Shown here: positions 15,621-24,285 of the stretch, in pieces | How positions within the stretch are numbered: the stretch's first letter is position 1 | How the letters are laid out: each line of letters opens with the position of its first letter | Source of the DNA: DASSUW01 sp963730535 | GTDB lineage: Bacteria > Actinomycetota > Thermoleophilia > Solirubrobacterales > Solirubrobacteraceae | Direction: 5' to 3' | DNA length: 41,523 bases | Assembly: GCA_963730535.1 (NCBI GenBank) | Contig: CAVSRU010000016.1 | Span: 1-41,523 of the forward strand | Made by a program: the position numbers and the translations under genes | The notes under the pieces: generated by a model | The model's input: the letters and a program-made list of their open reading frames with translations, nothing else | Database searches by the model: none | Told to the model about the DNA's origin: nothing

Positions 15621-16217
15621 TCAGACCGCGCGGCGCCCCGAGAGCGCGCGGCCGAGCGTGACCTCGTCGGCGTACTCGAGGTCGCCGCCCACCGGAAGGC
15701 CGGAGGCGAGGCGGGTGACGGCGACGTCAGGAGCGCGGTCGTGGAGGGCGGCAGCGATGTGGAGGGCGGTCGCCTCGCCGGTGGTCGTCGGGTTGGTGGC
15801 GAGGATGACCTCGCGGACGCCGTTCGAGACCCGCGCGTAGAGCTGGGCGAGCTTGAGGTCCTCGGGCTCGACGCCGTCGATCGGCGACAGCGCGCCGCCG
15901 AGCACGTGGTAGCGGCCGCGGTACTCGTGCGTGCGCTCGATCGGGATCACGTCCCCTGCCTCCTCGACGACGCAGATCAGCTCGACGTCCCGCCGCTCGT
16001 CGAGGCAGACCGTGCAGCGCGGGCCTTCGGCGAGGTTGAAGCAGACCTCGCAGAGCGTGATCTTCTCCTTCACGTCGCGGATCGCCGCCGCCAGCGCGGC
16101 GGCGTCCTCGGGCGAGGCGCGCAGGATGTGGAAGGCGAGCCGCTGGGCGGTGCGCTGGCCGATTCCGGGGAGCTTGGCCAGCTCGGTGACGAGGCGCTGG
16201 AGCGGAGGGGCGAGCAA
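15621..16217 (-). CDS. recR: Recombination protein RecR
   Basis: Partner of RecF/RecO in loading RecA at gaps. 198 residues from TTG 16217, the normal size. N-terminal helix-hairpin-helix (LVTELAKLPGIGQRTAQRLA), then a four-Cys zinc finger (CEVCFNLAEGPRCTVC), a Toprim domain (ELICVVEEAGDVIPIE to RVILATNPTTTGEATA) and the C-terminal Walker-B-like tail. An open frame extends to 16280, but that overlaps ybaB and adds non-family residues. TTG 16217 lies four bases after the ybaB stop. The order dnaX-ybaB-recR is one of the most conserved in bacteria. Confidence 0.93.
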   Translation of the reverse strand: MLAPPLQRLVTELAKLPGIGQRTAQRLAFHILRASPEDAAALAAAIRDVKEKITLCEVCFNLAEGPRCTVCLDERRDVELICVVEEAGDVIPIERTHEYRGRYHVLGGALSPIDGVEPEDLKLAQLYARVSNGVREVILATNPTTTGEATALHIAAALHDRAPDVAVTRLASGLPVGGDLEYADEVTLGRALSGRRAV

Positions 16218-16221
16218 GCGG

Positions 16222-16653
16222 TCAGCGCTTCTTGCGGCGGGTGGCGCGGTTGGGCTGCCCGCCAGGCAGGCCGCCGCCACCGCCGCCGCCGCCGCCGAGG
16301 GCTCCGCCCATCCCTCCCAGGCCGAGCGCGTCGAGGGCGCTCATCGGGTCGAAGCCCTCGCCGCCGGGGGCGCCGAGCTTGGACGCCTGGAGCTCCTGGG
16401 CCGACCGCAGGGCCTCGTTGACCGCGGCGACGACCATGTCCTGCAGCATCTCGACGTCCTCGGGGTCGACCGCGTCAGGGTCGATGGCGATCGTCTCGAG
16501 GTGGAGGTCGCCGGTCATCACGACCTTGACCATCCCGCCGCCGGCGCTGGCCTCGACGCGCTCGGACTTGAGCGCCTCCTGGGCCTGCTGCTGCGCGGCC
16601 ATCATCTCCTGCGCCTGGCGCAGCATGGCCTGGAGGTTGGGCGGTTGCGGCAT
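16222..16653 (-). CDS. ybaB: YbaB/EbfC nucleoid-associated protein with Gly-rich tail
   Basis: A DNA-binding dimer of the YbaB/EbfC family. Residues 1-95 are the normal core: PQPPNLQAMLRQAQEMMAAQ helix, GMVKVVMTGDLHLETIAID strands and the DMVVAAVNEALRSAQEL helix. An unusual tail follows with a run of glycines (coded by a GGC repeat at 16271-16297) and ends NRATRRKKR, so the protein is 143 residues against about 105. The dnaX stop and ybaB start overlap by one base (TGATG), showing translational coupling. The tail may add unspecific DNA affinity (inference). Confidence 0.92.
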   Translation of the reverse strand: MPQPPNLQAMLRQAQEMMAAQQQAQEALKSERVEASAGGGMVKVVMTGDLHLETIAIDPDAVDPEDVEMLQDMVVAAVNEALRSAQELQASKLGAPGGEGFDPMSALDALGLGGMGGALGGGGGGGGGLPGGQPNRATRRKKR

Positions 16654-18350
16654 CAGGACTCCTCGCTCGGCTCTTCGACGGCGCTGAACTCGTGCTTGAA
16701 GCGATCCACCAGCTCGTCCTCGTCGAGCTTCGCTACTGGCTGCGATTCAAGTTCTTCGTCAGGGCGAAGCTCGTAGACGAGTCGTAGGGAGGCGCCGGTG
16801 ACGGTGCGGATGCAGCGGGTGATCAGCTCACGCTTCGCAGGATCCTCGGCTTGGCGCTTGTAGAACGCCGCGGAGTTCGGCCAGGCGACTGTGAGCCCGC
16901 CGGCGGCGACCGCAAGCGGCGTCGCCTGCCGCAGAAGCTCGGCCGTTCGAGGTGACTCGGCCTCGAGGGCCTGGAGAATCGCCGGCCACACCTCGCTCAA
17001 TGCCTCGGGCGAGAAATCGGCGGGCGGCTCGACGACGGCGACGGCGGTGAGGGCCGGCCGGGACGCCTCGGCGGGCTCCTCGGGCGCCTGAACGGCGACA
17101 CGCGTGCGGCCGGCGGCGGTCGCGGGCTCCTCCGGTGCTCGGGAGGGCGGCGCCGCCGGGGCGGCACCGCCGCCGAGGCGCGCCTCGAGGCGCTCGATCC
17201 GGGCCAGGAGCGCCTTGGTCGACGGATCGTGATCCGGCTCGGCCGCCTTCACGAGCGCGAGCTCGAGTTGGGTGCGGGCATCCGCGCCGTCCTTGAGCGC
17301 GCGCAGGGCGGCCGCGATCAGCTCCAGCAGGCGCACGACGTCGGCGGGGGCGACGGCGCGCGCCTGGGCGGCCAGCCGCTCGTCCTGCTCGGGCGTGATG
17401 CGGATCTCGGCGGGCACCTCACCGAGGGCCTGCACGACCATCAGGCCCCGGGCGTGCGCCTCGAGGTCGCCGAAGAAGCGCCCGAGGTCGCGGCCCGAGT
17501 CGGCCAGCGCGGCCGCGGCCCGCAGCGCCTCCCGCGCGTCGCCCGCGGCGACGGCGTCGACCGCGCCGAACACGAGGTCGGCGTCGGCGGCTCCCAGCAC
17601 GGCGAGGACGTCCTCGAGGGCGATCGAGCGGCCCGAGTAGGCGACGAGCTGCTCGAGCGTGCCGAGCGCGTCGCGGAACGACCCCGTCGCCGAGCGGGCG
17701 ACCAGCGCCGTCGCCTCGTCTGAGATCTCGATCTCCTCGGCCGCGGCCACGCGGCGCAGCACGCCCGCGATCTGCGGCACGCTCGGGCGCGTGAAGTCGA
17801 ACCGGTGGCAGCGGTCCACCACCGTCGGCAGGACCTTCGCCGCCTCGGTGGTGGCGAGCACGAAGAGCGTGTGCGGCGGCGGCTCCTCGAGCGTCTTCAG
17901 GAACGCGTTCCACGCCGCCGTCGACAGCATGTGCGCCTCGTCGAGGATGTAGACCTTGTGGCGGCCGACCACCGGAGCGAAGCCGACGCGCTCCCGCAGG
18001 TCGCGGATGTCGTCGACCGAGTTGTTGGACGCGGCGTCCATCTCGATCACGTCGAGCGACGTCGCGGCGGCGATCGACACGCACGACTCGCACTCGCCGC
18101 ACGGCTCGGCGGTCGGACCACGGACGCAGTTGAGCGACGCCGCGAGGATCTTCGCCATCGAGGTCTTGCCGGTGCCGCGCGAACCCACGAACAGGTAGGC
18201 GTGGTGGACCCTGTCCTGCTCGATCGCGTTGCGCAGGGTGCGCACCACGTGGTCCTGCCCGACCACGTCGGCGAAGGTCCGCGGGCGGTGGCGGCGATAC
18301 AGCGAGGCGGGAGCCGAAGGCACGGGATCACCGAGTCTAGAGAGCGTCAC
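16653..18350 (-). CDS. dnaX: DNA polymerase III subunit tau/gamma
   Basis: Clamp-loader ATPase and organiser of the replicase, 565 residues. Start region SLYRRHRPRTFADVVGQDHV, Walker A GSRGTGKTS, zinc module CVRGPTAEPCGECESC, Walker B ILDEAHMLS, sensor region ATGSFRDALGTLEQL. After residue 360 there is an Ala/Pro/Glu-rich linker and a C-terminal domain. No A-rich slippery site for gamma production is visible, as expected at this GC. The GTG start at 18350 overlaps the sigma-factor TGA by four bases, with GGAG five bases ahead. The frame is open further upstream across the sigma gene but is not coding there. Confidence 0.95.
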   Translation of the reverse strand: MTLSRLGDPVPSAPASLYRRHRPRTFADVVGQDHVVRTLRNAIEQDRVHHAYLFVGSRGTGKTSMAKILAASLNCVRGPTAEPCGECESCVSIAAATSLDVIEMDAASNNSVDDIRDLRERVGFAPVVGRHKVYILDEAHMLSTAAWNAFLKTLEEPPPHTLFVLATTEAAKVLPTVVDRCHRFDFTRPSVPQIAGVLRRVAAAEEIEISDEATALVARSATGSFRDALGTLEQLVAYSGRSIALEDVLAVLGAADADLVFGAVDAVAAGDAREALRAAAALADSGRDLGRFFGDLEAHARGLMVVQALGEVPAEIRITPEQDERLAAQARAVAPADVVRLLELIAAALRALKDGADARTQLELALVKAAEPDHDPSTKALLARIERLEARLGGGAAPAAPPSRAPEEPATAAGRTRVAVQAPEEPAEASRPALTAVAVVEPPADFSPEALSEVWPAILQALEAESPRTAELLRQATPLAVAAGGLTVAWPNSAAFYKRQAEDPAKRELITRCIRTVTGASLRLVYELRPDEELESQPVAKLDEDELVDRFKHEFSAVEEPSEES

Positions 18351-18829
18351 GACAGCTCCGAGCGCAGCTTGCGCAGCGCCCGGTAGATGCGGCCTTCGGC
18401 GGTCGTCAGCGGCTCCCTGAGCAGCTTGGCGATCTCGGGCACGGTGAGGTCGGCGCCGAAGCGCAGGGCGATCGCCTCGCGCTCTTCGGCGCTCAGGGTC
18501 GCGAGCGCGCGCCCCAGCTCGTCGCGGTGCTCGACAGCGGCCAGCGGGTCGGCCGCGGCGGCCTCGGGCGCGCCGGTCCGCTCGAACGCGCGGGTCTCGG
18601 CCGACGCCCGACGCGCGTGGTCGCGGAGCACGTTCAGGGCGATCGCGTACAGCCACGTCTTCTGCGAGCCGCGGCGGCGGTCGAACCGGCGCCGCGCCCG
18701 GAGCGCCCGCTCGAAGGCGTCGGCCAGGAGATCCTCGGCGAGCGCCCGGTCGCCGGTGCGGTAGGCGAGGAACGAGAACAGGCCGGCCGCCTCGGCCGCG
18801 TACAGGCGCTCGAACTCGTCGTCTCGCAT
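18347..18829 (-). CDS. ECF-family RNA polymerase sigma factor
   Basis: A 160-residue group-4 sigma factor. Region 2 is FERLYAAEAAGLFSFLAYRT to LAEDLLADAFERALRARRRF, with the -10 recognition stretch KTWLYAIALNVLRDHAR. Region 4 is LSAEEREAIALRFGADLTVPEIAKLLREPLTTAEGRIYRAL, a helix-turn-helix for the -35. It directly precedes and overlaps dnaX, an unusual place that would couple the replicase, RecR and aspartate-pathway genes to a sigma-factor promoter. Divergent from it, 54 bases away, is a membrane protein with an LPXTG anchor, a candidate partner. No typical ZAS anti-sigma motif is seen nearby. Confidence 0.9.
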   Translation of the reverse strand: MRDDEFERLYAAEAAGLFSFLAYRTGDRALAEDLLADAFERALRARRRFDRRRGSQKTWLYAIALNVLRDHARRASAETRAFERTGAPEAAAADPLAAVEHRDELGRALATLSAEEREAIALRFGADLTVPEIAKLLREPLTTAEGRIYRALRKLRSELS

Positions 18830-18883
18830 CGCTGGAGCAAATCTTCGGTCAGGAATCGGCGGCGAGCTTCGTATGAGGTGGTG

Positions 18884-19339
18884 ATGACCGAGTTCGACGA
18901 CGTCATTCGGCTCTTGCGGGAGAACCGGCCGGAAGCCGGGGAGCTCGAGCTGGACCGCATAAAGCAGCAGGTGCGCCGCCGCGCGGCGCGCCCCGAACGG
19001 AGGCAGGACATGAAGTCACGGCTGGCGATCCTCCTGATGCTCGTGCTGGGCATGATGCTCAGCACCACGGGCGCAGGAATTGCGGTGCAGGACCTCACGA
19101 GCGACGACGCGAGCGTCGCGCAGTACGGAACCGACGAGGCGACGCCCCCGACCGTCCTCGGAGACGAGGAGAGCGGGAGCGACGTCCAGCCCACGCGGCA
19201 GGTCGCGGCGGGCTCGGACGGCGGCGACGAGCTGCCGTTCACGGGCTTCCTCGCGATCCCGGTGCTGCTCGGCGGCGTCGCGCTGCTCAGCGGCGGGCTG
19301 GTGCTCCGCCACCGCACCCGGGCGCCGAACGACGAGTGA
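18884..19339 (+). CDS. LPXTG-anchored membrane protein, possible sigma-factor partner
   Basis: A 151-residue protein: a cytoplasmic charged N-terminus (MTEFDDVIRLLRENRPEAGE to about residue 42), a membrane segment (SRLAILLMLVLGMMLS), an acidic Thr/Ser/Glu-rich outer stretch, and a C-terminal LPFTG (residues 117-121) followed by a hydrophobic helix and RHRTR. The last part is a classic class-A-like sortase signal. The N-terminal layout (short cytosolic domain, then TM) resembles one-pass anti-sigma factors. Divergent position next to the ECF sigma gene supports a link. The ATG at 18884 follows GAGGTGGTG. Function unknown; no sortase gene in the window. Confidence 0.7.
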   Translation: MTEFDDVIRLLRENRPEAGELELDRIKQQVRRRAARPERRQDMKSRLAILLMLVLGMMLSTTGAGIAVQDLTSDDASVAQYGTDEATPPTVLGDEESGSDVQPTRQVAAGSDGGDELPFTGFLAIPVLLGGVALLSGGLVLRHRTRAPNDE

Positions 19340-19367
19340 ACTCGCACGGCGGGGGGTGCGCGGAAAT

Positions 19368-19640
19368 GGACCGTGCACCCTCCGTCGAGGTCGTCCCCTG
19401 GGGCTGACCACCATCTGCCGACTCCGGCCGGGCGATCCCGCAGCGCCTACAAGTGACCGCTTAAGGCTGCTTCCTTCCGGACCTGACCTGGTTCGCGGGC
19501 CTGCATCGCGCGGGACCCGGCCATCGACGCCCGCAAACGGCGCGCTGGCCTGGGGACCGCACCCCTCGGGAGGGGATTCGGCCCCGCTAGAGCGGATTGC
19601 GGGTTCAGGGCTCCGCTACGTCCCCGCCTAGCACGGTCCA
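19368..19640 (-). ncRNA. ffs: Signal recognition particle RNA, large (Alu-containing) type
   Basis: The conserved helix-8 core GGTCAGGTCCGGAAGGAAGC is present on the minus strand (complement of 19465-19488). The 5' part CGTGCTAGGCGGGGACGTAG and the following CCCGCAATCCGCT stretch match the Alu-domain start of Bacillus scRNA. The ends pair: GGACCGTGC at the 5' end with GCACGGTCC at the 3' end (19368-19376). The length of about 272 nt fits the large bacterial form rather than the 4.5S form. In Bacillus the scr gene sits just before dnaX-yaaK-recR; here the same neighbours follow after two small genes. Ends are set by the pairing and are approximate. Confidence 0.93.
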
Positions 19641-19646
19641 GGACCC

Positions 19647-19652
19647 AGTCTA
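19647..19652 (-). promoter_or_regulatory. -10 box of the SRP RNA promoter
   Basis: TAGACT on the minus strand, seven bases ahead of the 5' end given by RNA pairing, is a good sigma-A -10. A clear -35 is not seen at 16-18 bp. It lies between the stop of the ligase gene and the RNA, so the RNA has its own start rather than depending on read-through. Confidence 0.5.
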
Positions 19653-19657
19653 GACCG

Positions 19658-21679
19658 TCAGAAGGGCAGTGGCGCGCGGCGGGCGGCGCGGCGCCAGGCG
19701 GCCGGCCGGTCGCCGGAGAGCGCCGCGGCGAGGTCACGCGCCCGCGGCTCGAGCGGGTTGAGGCGGCGCGCGTCGGCGATCGCCGGCCGCGGGTCCTGCC
19801 CGGCCAGCCCGCGGGCGACGGCCAACCCATACGCGTACCGCCACGAGCCTGGGTCACGCCGGCGGGCGGCCTCGAGCGCGCTGACCGCCAGCGCGGGCTC
19901 CCCGGCGCGCAGGTCGCAGTACCCGATCAGCTCGAACGGCTCGGCGCGGACCGGGAGGGCGTCCAGGCTGCCGAGCGCGGCGTCGATGGCCGCGGTGCAG
20001 TCGCCGCGCTGGAACGAACGCGCCGAGGCGTCGAGCCGCGACTGCGAGGTCATAACCAGTGCCGGTGTGAGCGCCAGCACGAGGCATCCGAGCCCGGCCA
20101 GCACGCGCGTCAGTCGGGCCGGTCCGTCACGCGCGGTGCGTTCCGAAACCGGGGACGCCCACGCCGTGCCGGCGGCAGCGAACAGCCACGCGAACAGGGC
20201 CGTCATCTCCCAGTCCCAGTCGATGCCGGCGTGCAGGAGCAGCGCCACGCCAGCCGCCAGCAGGGCCGCGTGCGCATGCCGTTCCGGGCCGCGGAGGCCG
20301 CGGGCGGCGCCGGCCAGGAGGCCGGCGAGCGTCAGGAGGAGCAGCACCAGGCCGACCACTCCGAGCTCCGCGGCGGTCTCCAGGTAGAGCGAGTGCCCGT
20401 CGACGACCTGCTCGGTCACGGGCCGCTCGCGCTCCCACGCGAGCTGGAACGTGCCCGCGCCGGCGCCGTGCAGCGGCTCGGCGGTGAACGTGTCGCGCCC
20501 GACGCGCCAGACGTCGAGGCGGCCGTTGTTGCCGGCCGCGGAGAGCCGACGGCGCGTGTCCAGCCCCGGGTCGACGACGTTGCCGCGCACGAACGCGTCG
20601 TACTGGTCGCGGACCCGCTCGCTGCCGTCGAACGCCACCCACCCTGCCCCGAGCGCCGCCAGGGCGAGCACGCCGGCGGCGACCGTCCCCAGGACGCGCA
20701 CCCTGCGGCCCGGTCGCGGCAGTGCGTCCAGGCGCCGCTCCAGCGGCAGCGCGAGCGCCCGCAGCAGCGCCGCGGCGGCGACCGCGACGACGAGCACCGT
20801 CAGCACCTCCCGGCCTTCGTCCGGCCCCGGAGCCTCGTAGTAGGTCGCCGTCGCCAGCGCCTCGGCGCCGTACGCGCTCAGGAGCGCCACGACCGCGGGC
20901 GGCCCTGCAGTGAGCAGCACGACGGGCAGCCGGCGCGGCCGCGCCAGCACCGCGTAGAGCAGGAGCCCGACGACGGCGGTCGCGATGCCGCCCCGGGACA
21001 GCGGGAAGTACCCGGCGACGACGAGGATCGGGATGGCCGCTCCGGCCAGCACCCGCACGGCGGCCGGCTCCCGCTCCCCCGACGCGGCGTGGACGGCCAG
21101 CACGAGGCCGAGCGCACACAGCACGCTGAGGGCGTTCCAATAGGTGAGCGGGTGAGCGAGGCGGGCAGGCTCGCGTCCGGGGACCGCCTCGAAGACGTCG
21201 GGGAGCAGCCGGGTGGCGAGCGCGGCGGCGGCGACGACGACGATGGCCGCGAGGACCCACCTGAGCACCGTCGCGAGATCGGACGAGCGGCGCGGGAAGC
21301 AGGCCATGACGCCGAAGGCGAGGAGGTAGAGCAGCGCCCGGTCGAACTCGTAGAGCGCGCGTGCCGGAGCGTCCGACCAGACGGCGCTCAACAGCGTCCA
21401 CCCTGCGAGCAGGGCCGCCACACACGCCACGGCGGCCGCCTTGGGAGACCACCCCTCGAGGGGGTGTCGGGCGATCGTGAGCCGGAGGAGGAGCACCACG
21501 GCGAGCACCGCCGCCGCAGCGCCGACCTGGCCCGCGAAGAAGCCGCCTGACGCGAACGCGAGGCAGGCCGTGAGCACTCCCGGGAGGGCGAGATGCCAGC
21601 TCGGACCGGCCACGCCGTGCGGCCGTCGGCGTGAGTCCACGCCCAGAGCCTGGCGTGCCGGCGCTTCGCTTGTCGTCAT
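19658..21679 (-). CDS. O-antigen ligase/Wzy-like membrane protein with TPR-like C-terminus
   Basis: A 673-residue polytopic membrane protein of the Wzy_C/O-antigen ligase superfamily. It has a dozen or so hydrophobic segments over residues 30-500. The characteristic periplasmic loop has NNGRLDVWRVGRDTFTAEPL and GAGAGTFQLAWERERP, with the conserved HSLYLETAAELGVVGL segment after it. Residues beyond 560 (SFQRGDCTAAIDAALGSLDA onward) form two to three TPR-like helix pairs. I start at ATG 21679; the open frame beyond it is antisense to the glycosylphosphotransferase gene. It is divergent from the EPS gene row and is the second polymerase/ligase of the locus, so it may ligate or polymerise a surface glycan. 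Confidence 0.85.
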   Translation of the reverse strand: MTTSEAPARQALGVDSRRRPHGVAGPSWHLALPGVLTACLAFASGGFFAGQVGAAAAVLAVVLLLRLTIARHPLEGWSPKAAAVACVAALLAGWTLLSAVWSDAPARALYEFDRALLYLLAFGVMACFPRRSSDLATVLRWVLAAIVVVAAAALATRLLPDVFEAVPGREPARLAHPLTYWNALSVLCALGLVLAVHAASGEREPAAVRVLAGAAIPILVVAGYFPLSRGGIATAVVGLLLYAVLARPRRLPVVLLTAGPPAVVALLSAYGAEALATATYYEAPGPDEGREVLTVLVVAVAAAALLRALALPLERRLDALPRPGRRVRVLGTVAAGVLALAALGAGWVAFDGSERVRDQYDAFVRGNVVDPGLDTRRRLSAAGNNGRLDVWRVGRDTFTAEPLHGAGAGTFQLAWERERPVTEQVVDGHSLYLETAAELGVVGLVLLLLTLAGLLAGAARGLRGPERHAHAALLAAGVALLLHAGIDWDWEMTALFAWLFAAAGTAWASPVSERTARDGPARLTRVLAGLGCLVLALTPALVMTSQSRLDASARSFQRGDCTAAIDAALGSLDALPVRAEPFELIGYCDLRAGEPALAVSALEAARRRDPGSWRYAYGLAVARGLAGQDPRPAIADARRLNPLEPRARDLAAALSGDRPAAWRRAARRAPLPF

Positions 21680-21949
21680 GGGGCGGTCAAGAAGATCGGA
21701 AAAGAGGAGTGAAGTTGGGCGTTTCCAGAAATAACTGAGTCTGCGTCGCGAACTCGACGAAGAATCCGCCGCCTGGACGCATGTCCAGGTAGATGCTTCG
21801 CCACCTCGACCCCACAATGAGCCGCGCCGCAAGGGATGGAATCCGGGCCGCACGGACTGCGGACAAGGCAAATAGAGAGCACCAAGGACACGACACATGG
21901 ATGTCGGGGCACGGAAGACTGGATCGGCCATCCGAGGAGCCGATCGGAG
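21680..21949. promoter_or_regulatory. 270-bp divergent intergenic region with palindrome
   Basis: This gap separates the ligase gene (minus) from the EPS genes (plus), so promoters for both should be here. A perfect palindrome CCTGGAC-GCAT-GTCCAGG lies at 21772-21789 and could be an operator or RNA hairpin. The base composition is clearly less GC-rich than the flanks (for example AAATAACTG near 21729). I see no convincing -35/-10 pair. The glycosylphosphotransferase start at 21950 has GGAG close upstream. Confidence 0.4.
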
Positions 21950-23456
21950 ATGAGCGAGCAGGCTGTCACGGCGTCCCCGCCCGTGGGGGCGGTCGCCGAT
22001 CGCGCTCTCGGACGGCATCCTGTCGCGAGTCCGGCGCGCCGCCGGTCTCGCCGCGCCGCCACGTGGGCCGTCGGACGGGCGCTCTCCGACGTCATGGCGC
22101 TCGTGATCGCCGCCCTCGTGGTCGCCGGCTCGGACGCGCGCCTTGCAGGCGGCTGGCACGCGGCGGCCGCAGTTGCGGCGCTGATCGCCTTCGTCGCCGG
22201 TGGCGCCTACGCCTCGCCGTTGCGCCTCACCGCCTCCGACGAGATGCGCCGCGTCCTGGTCAGCTCGGCGGTCGCCAGCACCGTGGTGAGCACGGCCGTG
22301 CTGCTCCTGGCGGATCGCTCGGTCGATGGGATCGTCCTCCAGTGGGCCATGGCGACGGCGCTCGTGTCCGCGGGCCGGCTCGCCTTCCACGCTCTCGGGC
22401 AGACGCGGCTCGCGCGCCCGGAGACCGCCGGACGCACGCTGATCATCGGCGCCGGACGGGTCGGGCACCTGACGGCGAAGCGCATGCTCGAGAACCGCGC
22501 GCTCGGCATGGTCCCGGTCGGGTTCCTCGACAAGGACCCGCTGCTCCGAGGCGAGCAGCGCGCGTTCGGCGATCGCCGCAGCCTCCCGGTCCTCGGCGCC
22601 AGCTGGGACCTCGAGCGCGTCGTGCACGAGCAGGAGATCGACCACGTCGTGGTCGCCTTCTCCACGGCTCCGCACCACGTCGTCCTCGGCCTCGTCCGCA
22701 ACTGCTGGAAGCTCGGCGTCGACGTGCTCGTCGTGCCGCGGCTCTACGAGGTCGAGGGCCGCCGCCATACCGTCGAGCATCTCGGGGCCCTCCCGCTGAT
22801 CCGCCTGCACGACGGAGAGGGCGTCGGCTGGCAGCTGGCCGTCAAGTACGCGATCGACCGCATCGTCGCCGCGATCGCGCTCGTCGCCGTCGCCCCGCTG
22901 TTCGCCGTCGTCACCCTGGCCGTGCTCGTCGCGATGGGTCGCCCGGTGCTGTTCCGCCAGCGGCGCGTCGGCCGTGACGGGGTCGAGTTCGACATGCTCA
23001 AGTTCCGGACCATGCTGGGGACGCCGAGCGTCGACGGCGAGGCGGACGCGAGCTGGGCCTCGCTGATCCTCAACGGCGGCCCCGTCGCGGTGCGACCGGC
23101 AGCCGACGACCGCCGGACCCCCGTCGGCGAGCTCCTCCGCCGGCTCTCGCTCGACGAGCTCCCGCAGCTCTGGAACGTCGTCCGCGGTGACATGTCGCTG
23201 GTCGGCCCGCGGCCGGAGCGGGTCCAGCTACGCCGAGCGGTTCGCGGATGCCATCTATCGCTATCCGGACCGCCACCGGGTCAAGTCCGGGCTCACGGGC
23301 TGGGCCCAGATCCACGGCCTGCGCGGGGAGACGTCGCTCGCCGACCGCGTGGAGTGGGACAACTACTACATCGAGCACTGGAGCCCGTGGCTCGATGTCC
23401 GGATCCTCTTCCGGACGCTTCCGGCGATCGTCGTCCGCCCGACGAATGACTCCTGA
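21950..23456 (+). pseudogene. Polyprenyl glycosylphosphotransferase, one +1 frameshift
   Basis: The initiating enzyme of exopolysaccharide assembly, which puts the first sugar phosphate on undecaprenyl phosphate. N-terminal membrane segments (residues 40-150), a CoA-binding-like Rossmann domain (RTLIIGAGRVGHLTAKRML), then the catalytic sugar-transferase domain (YAIDRIVAAIALVAVAPLFA, RQRRVGRDGVEFDMLKFRTM, LDELPQLWNVVRGDMSLVGP). The frame breaks after GPRPER at the GGG of 23220-23222 and resumes in the next frame as YAERFADAIYRYPDRH and SGLTGWAQIHGLRG. Removing one G restores a normal C-terminus. Without it the enzyme would lose its last helix and be inactive. Decay, phase variation or read error all fit. 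Confidence 0.85.
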
Positions 23457-24285
23457 CCTGACCGCCATCGTCGTCGGTCATGACGTGCGGGACGAGGTGC
23501 TGCAGTGCCTCGACGCCCTCGCCGAGCATCGCGGTGGACTCACCCTCCAGGTGATCGTGGTCGATAACGCGAGCAATGACGGCACCAGAGAGGCCGTGCG
23601 GCGCACGCACCCCGAGGCGGAGGTCCTGCGCGTCAGCCACAACGCCGGCATGGTGGCCCGCAACGCCGGCCTCGAGCGAGCCCGTGGGCGGCTGCGGATG
23701 TTCATCGACTCGGACGCCGCGGTGACCGAGGACGCGCTCGAGACGCTCGTGCGAGCGTTCGACGAGCACCCTACGGTCGGCCTTGCCGGTCCGCGGCTGG
23801 TCTACCGCGACGGGTCGCTCCAGCTCTCGGCGCGCCGCTACCCGCCGCTGCTGCTGCCCGTGCTCCGGCGCCCTCCGCTGGGCCGCTGGCTCGAACACGG
23901 CAGCACCGTCCGCGAGCACCTGATGGCGGACGAGCCGCACGACCGCCGGCGGCGGGTCGAGTACGTGCTCGGTGCGTGCCAGGTGTTCCGCGCGGAGGCG
24001 CAGGAGGCGGCGGGGAGCGTCGATCGCCGGATCTGGTACGGGCACGACGACGCCGACTGGTGCTTCGCGATCCGCCGGGCCGGCTGGGACGTCGCGTACG
24101 TCCCCGACGCCGTCGTGGTCCACGACTACCGGCGCAGCTCGGCGGCCCGGCCGGTGTCGAAGCGGGCGGTCCGCCAGCTCCAGGCACACCTGCACTTCCA
24201 GGCGAAGTGGCGCCATGAGCGCGGCCGGCTGCGCGCCGAGGGCCGGGCGATGGACGCCGAGGCTGCGGCGGGAGCCGGGCTATGA
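23446..24285 (+). CDS. Glycosyltransferase family 2
   Basis: A 279-residue GT-A enzyme adding a sugar to the lipid-linked EPS unit. N-terminal LTAIVVGHDVRDEVLQCLDA, VIVVDNASNDGTREAV nucleotide-binding strand, and the metal-binding DSD in RMFIDSDAAVTEDAL. The acceptor part has YVLGACQVFRAEA and WYGHDDADWCFAIRRAGW with the catalytic Asp. No membrane helix. The start ATG 23446 overlaps the glycosylphosphotransferase end by 11 bases and its TGA overlaps the next ATG. It is a clear paralogue of the GT2 at 26992: both share an RRPPL...EH...V..HLM block. Confidence 0.9.
   Translation: MTPDLTAIVVGHDVRDEVLQCLDALAEHRGGLTLQVIVVDNASNDGTREAVRRTHPEAEVLRVSHNAGMVARNAGLERARGRLRMFIDSDAAVTEDALETLVRAFDEHPTVGLAGPRLVYRDGSLQLSARRYPPLLLPVLRRPPLGRWLEHGSTVREHLMADEPHDRRRRVEYVLGACQVFRAEAQEAAGSVDRRIWYGHDDADWCFAIRRAGWDVAYVPDAVVVHDYRRSSAARPVSKRAVRQLQAHLHFQAKWRHERGRLRAEGRAMDAEAAAGAGL

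Noticed and set aside
16653..18350. Programmed frameshift in dnaX producing gamma
   Set aside because: No A-rich slippery heptamer or following stem is visible in this GC-rich gene.
18830..18883. Autoregulatory ECF promoter (GGAA...CGT) between sigma gene and LPXTG gene
   Set aside because: GGAATC and CGTATG occur, but their spacing of about 12 bases is too short for a typical ECF promoter.
19658..22810. A 1050-codon extension of the ligase-like protein
   Set aside because: The part beyond 21679 lies antisense to the glycosylphosphotransferase gene and has no membrane or domain character.
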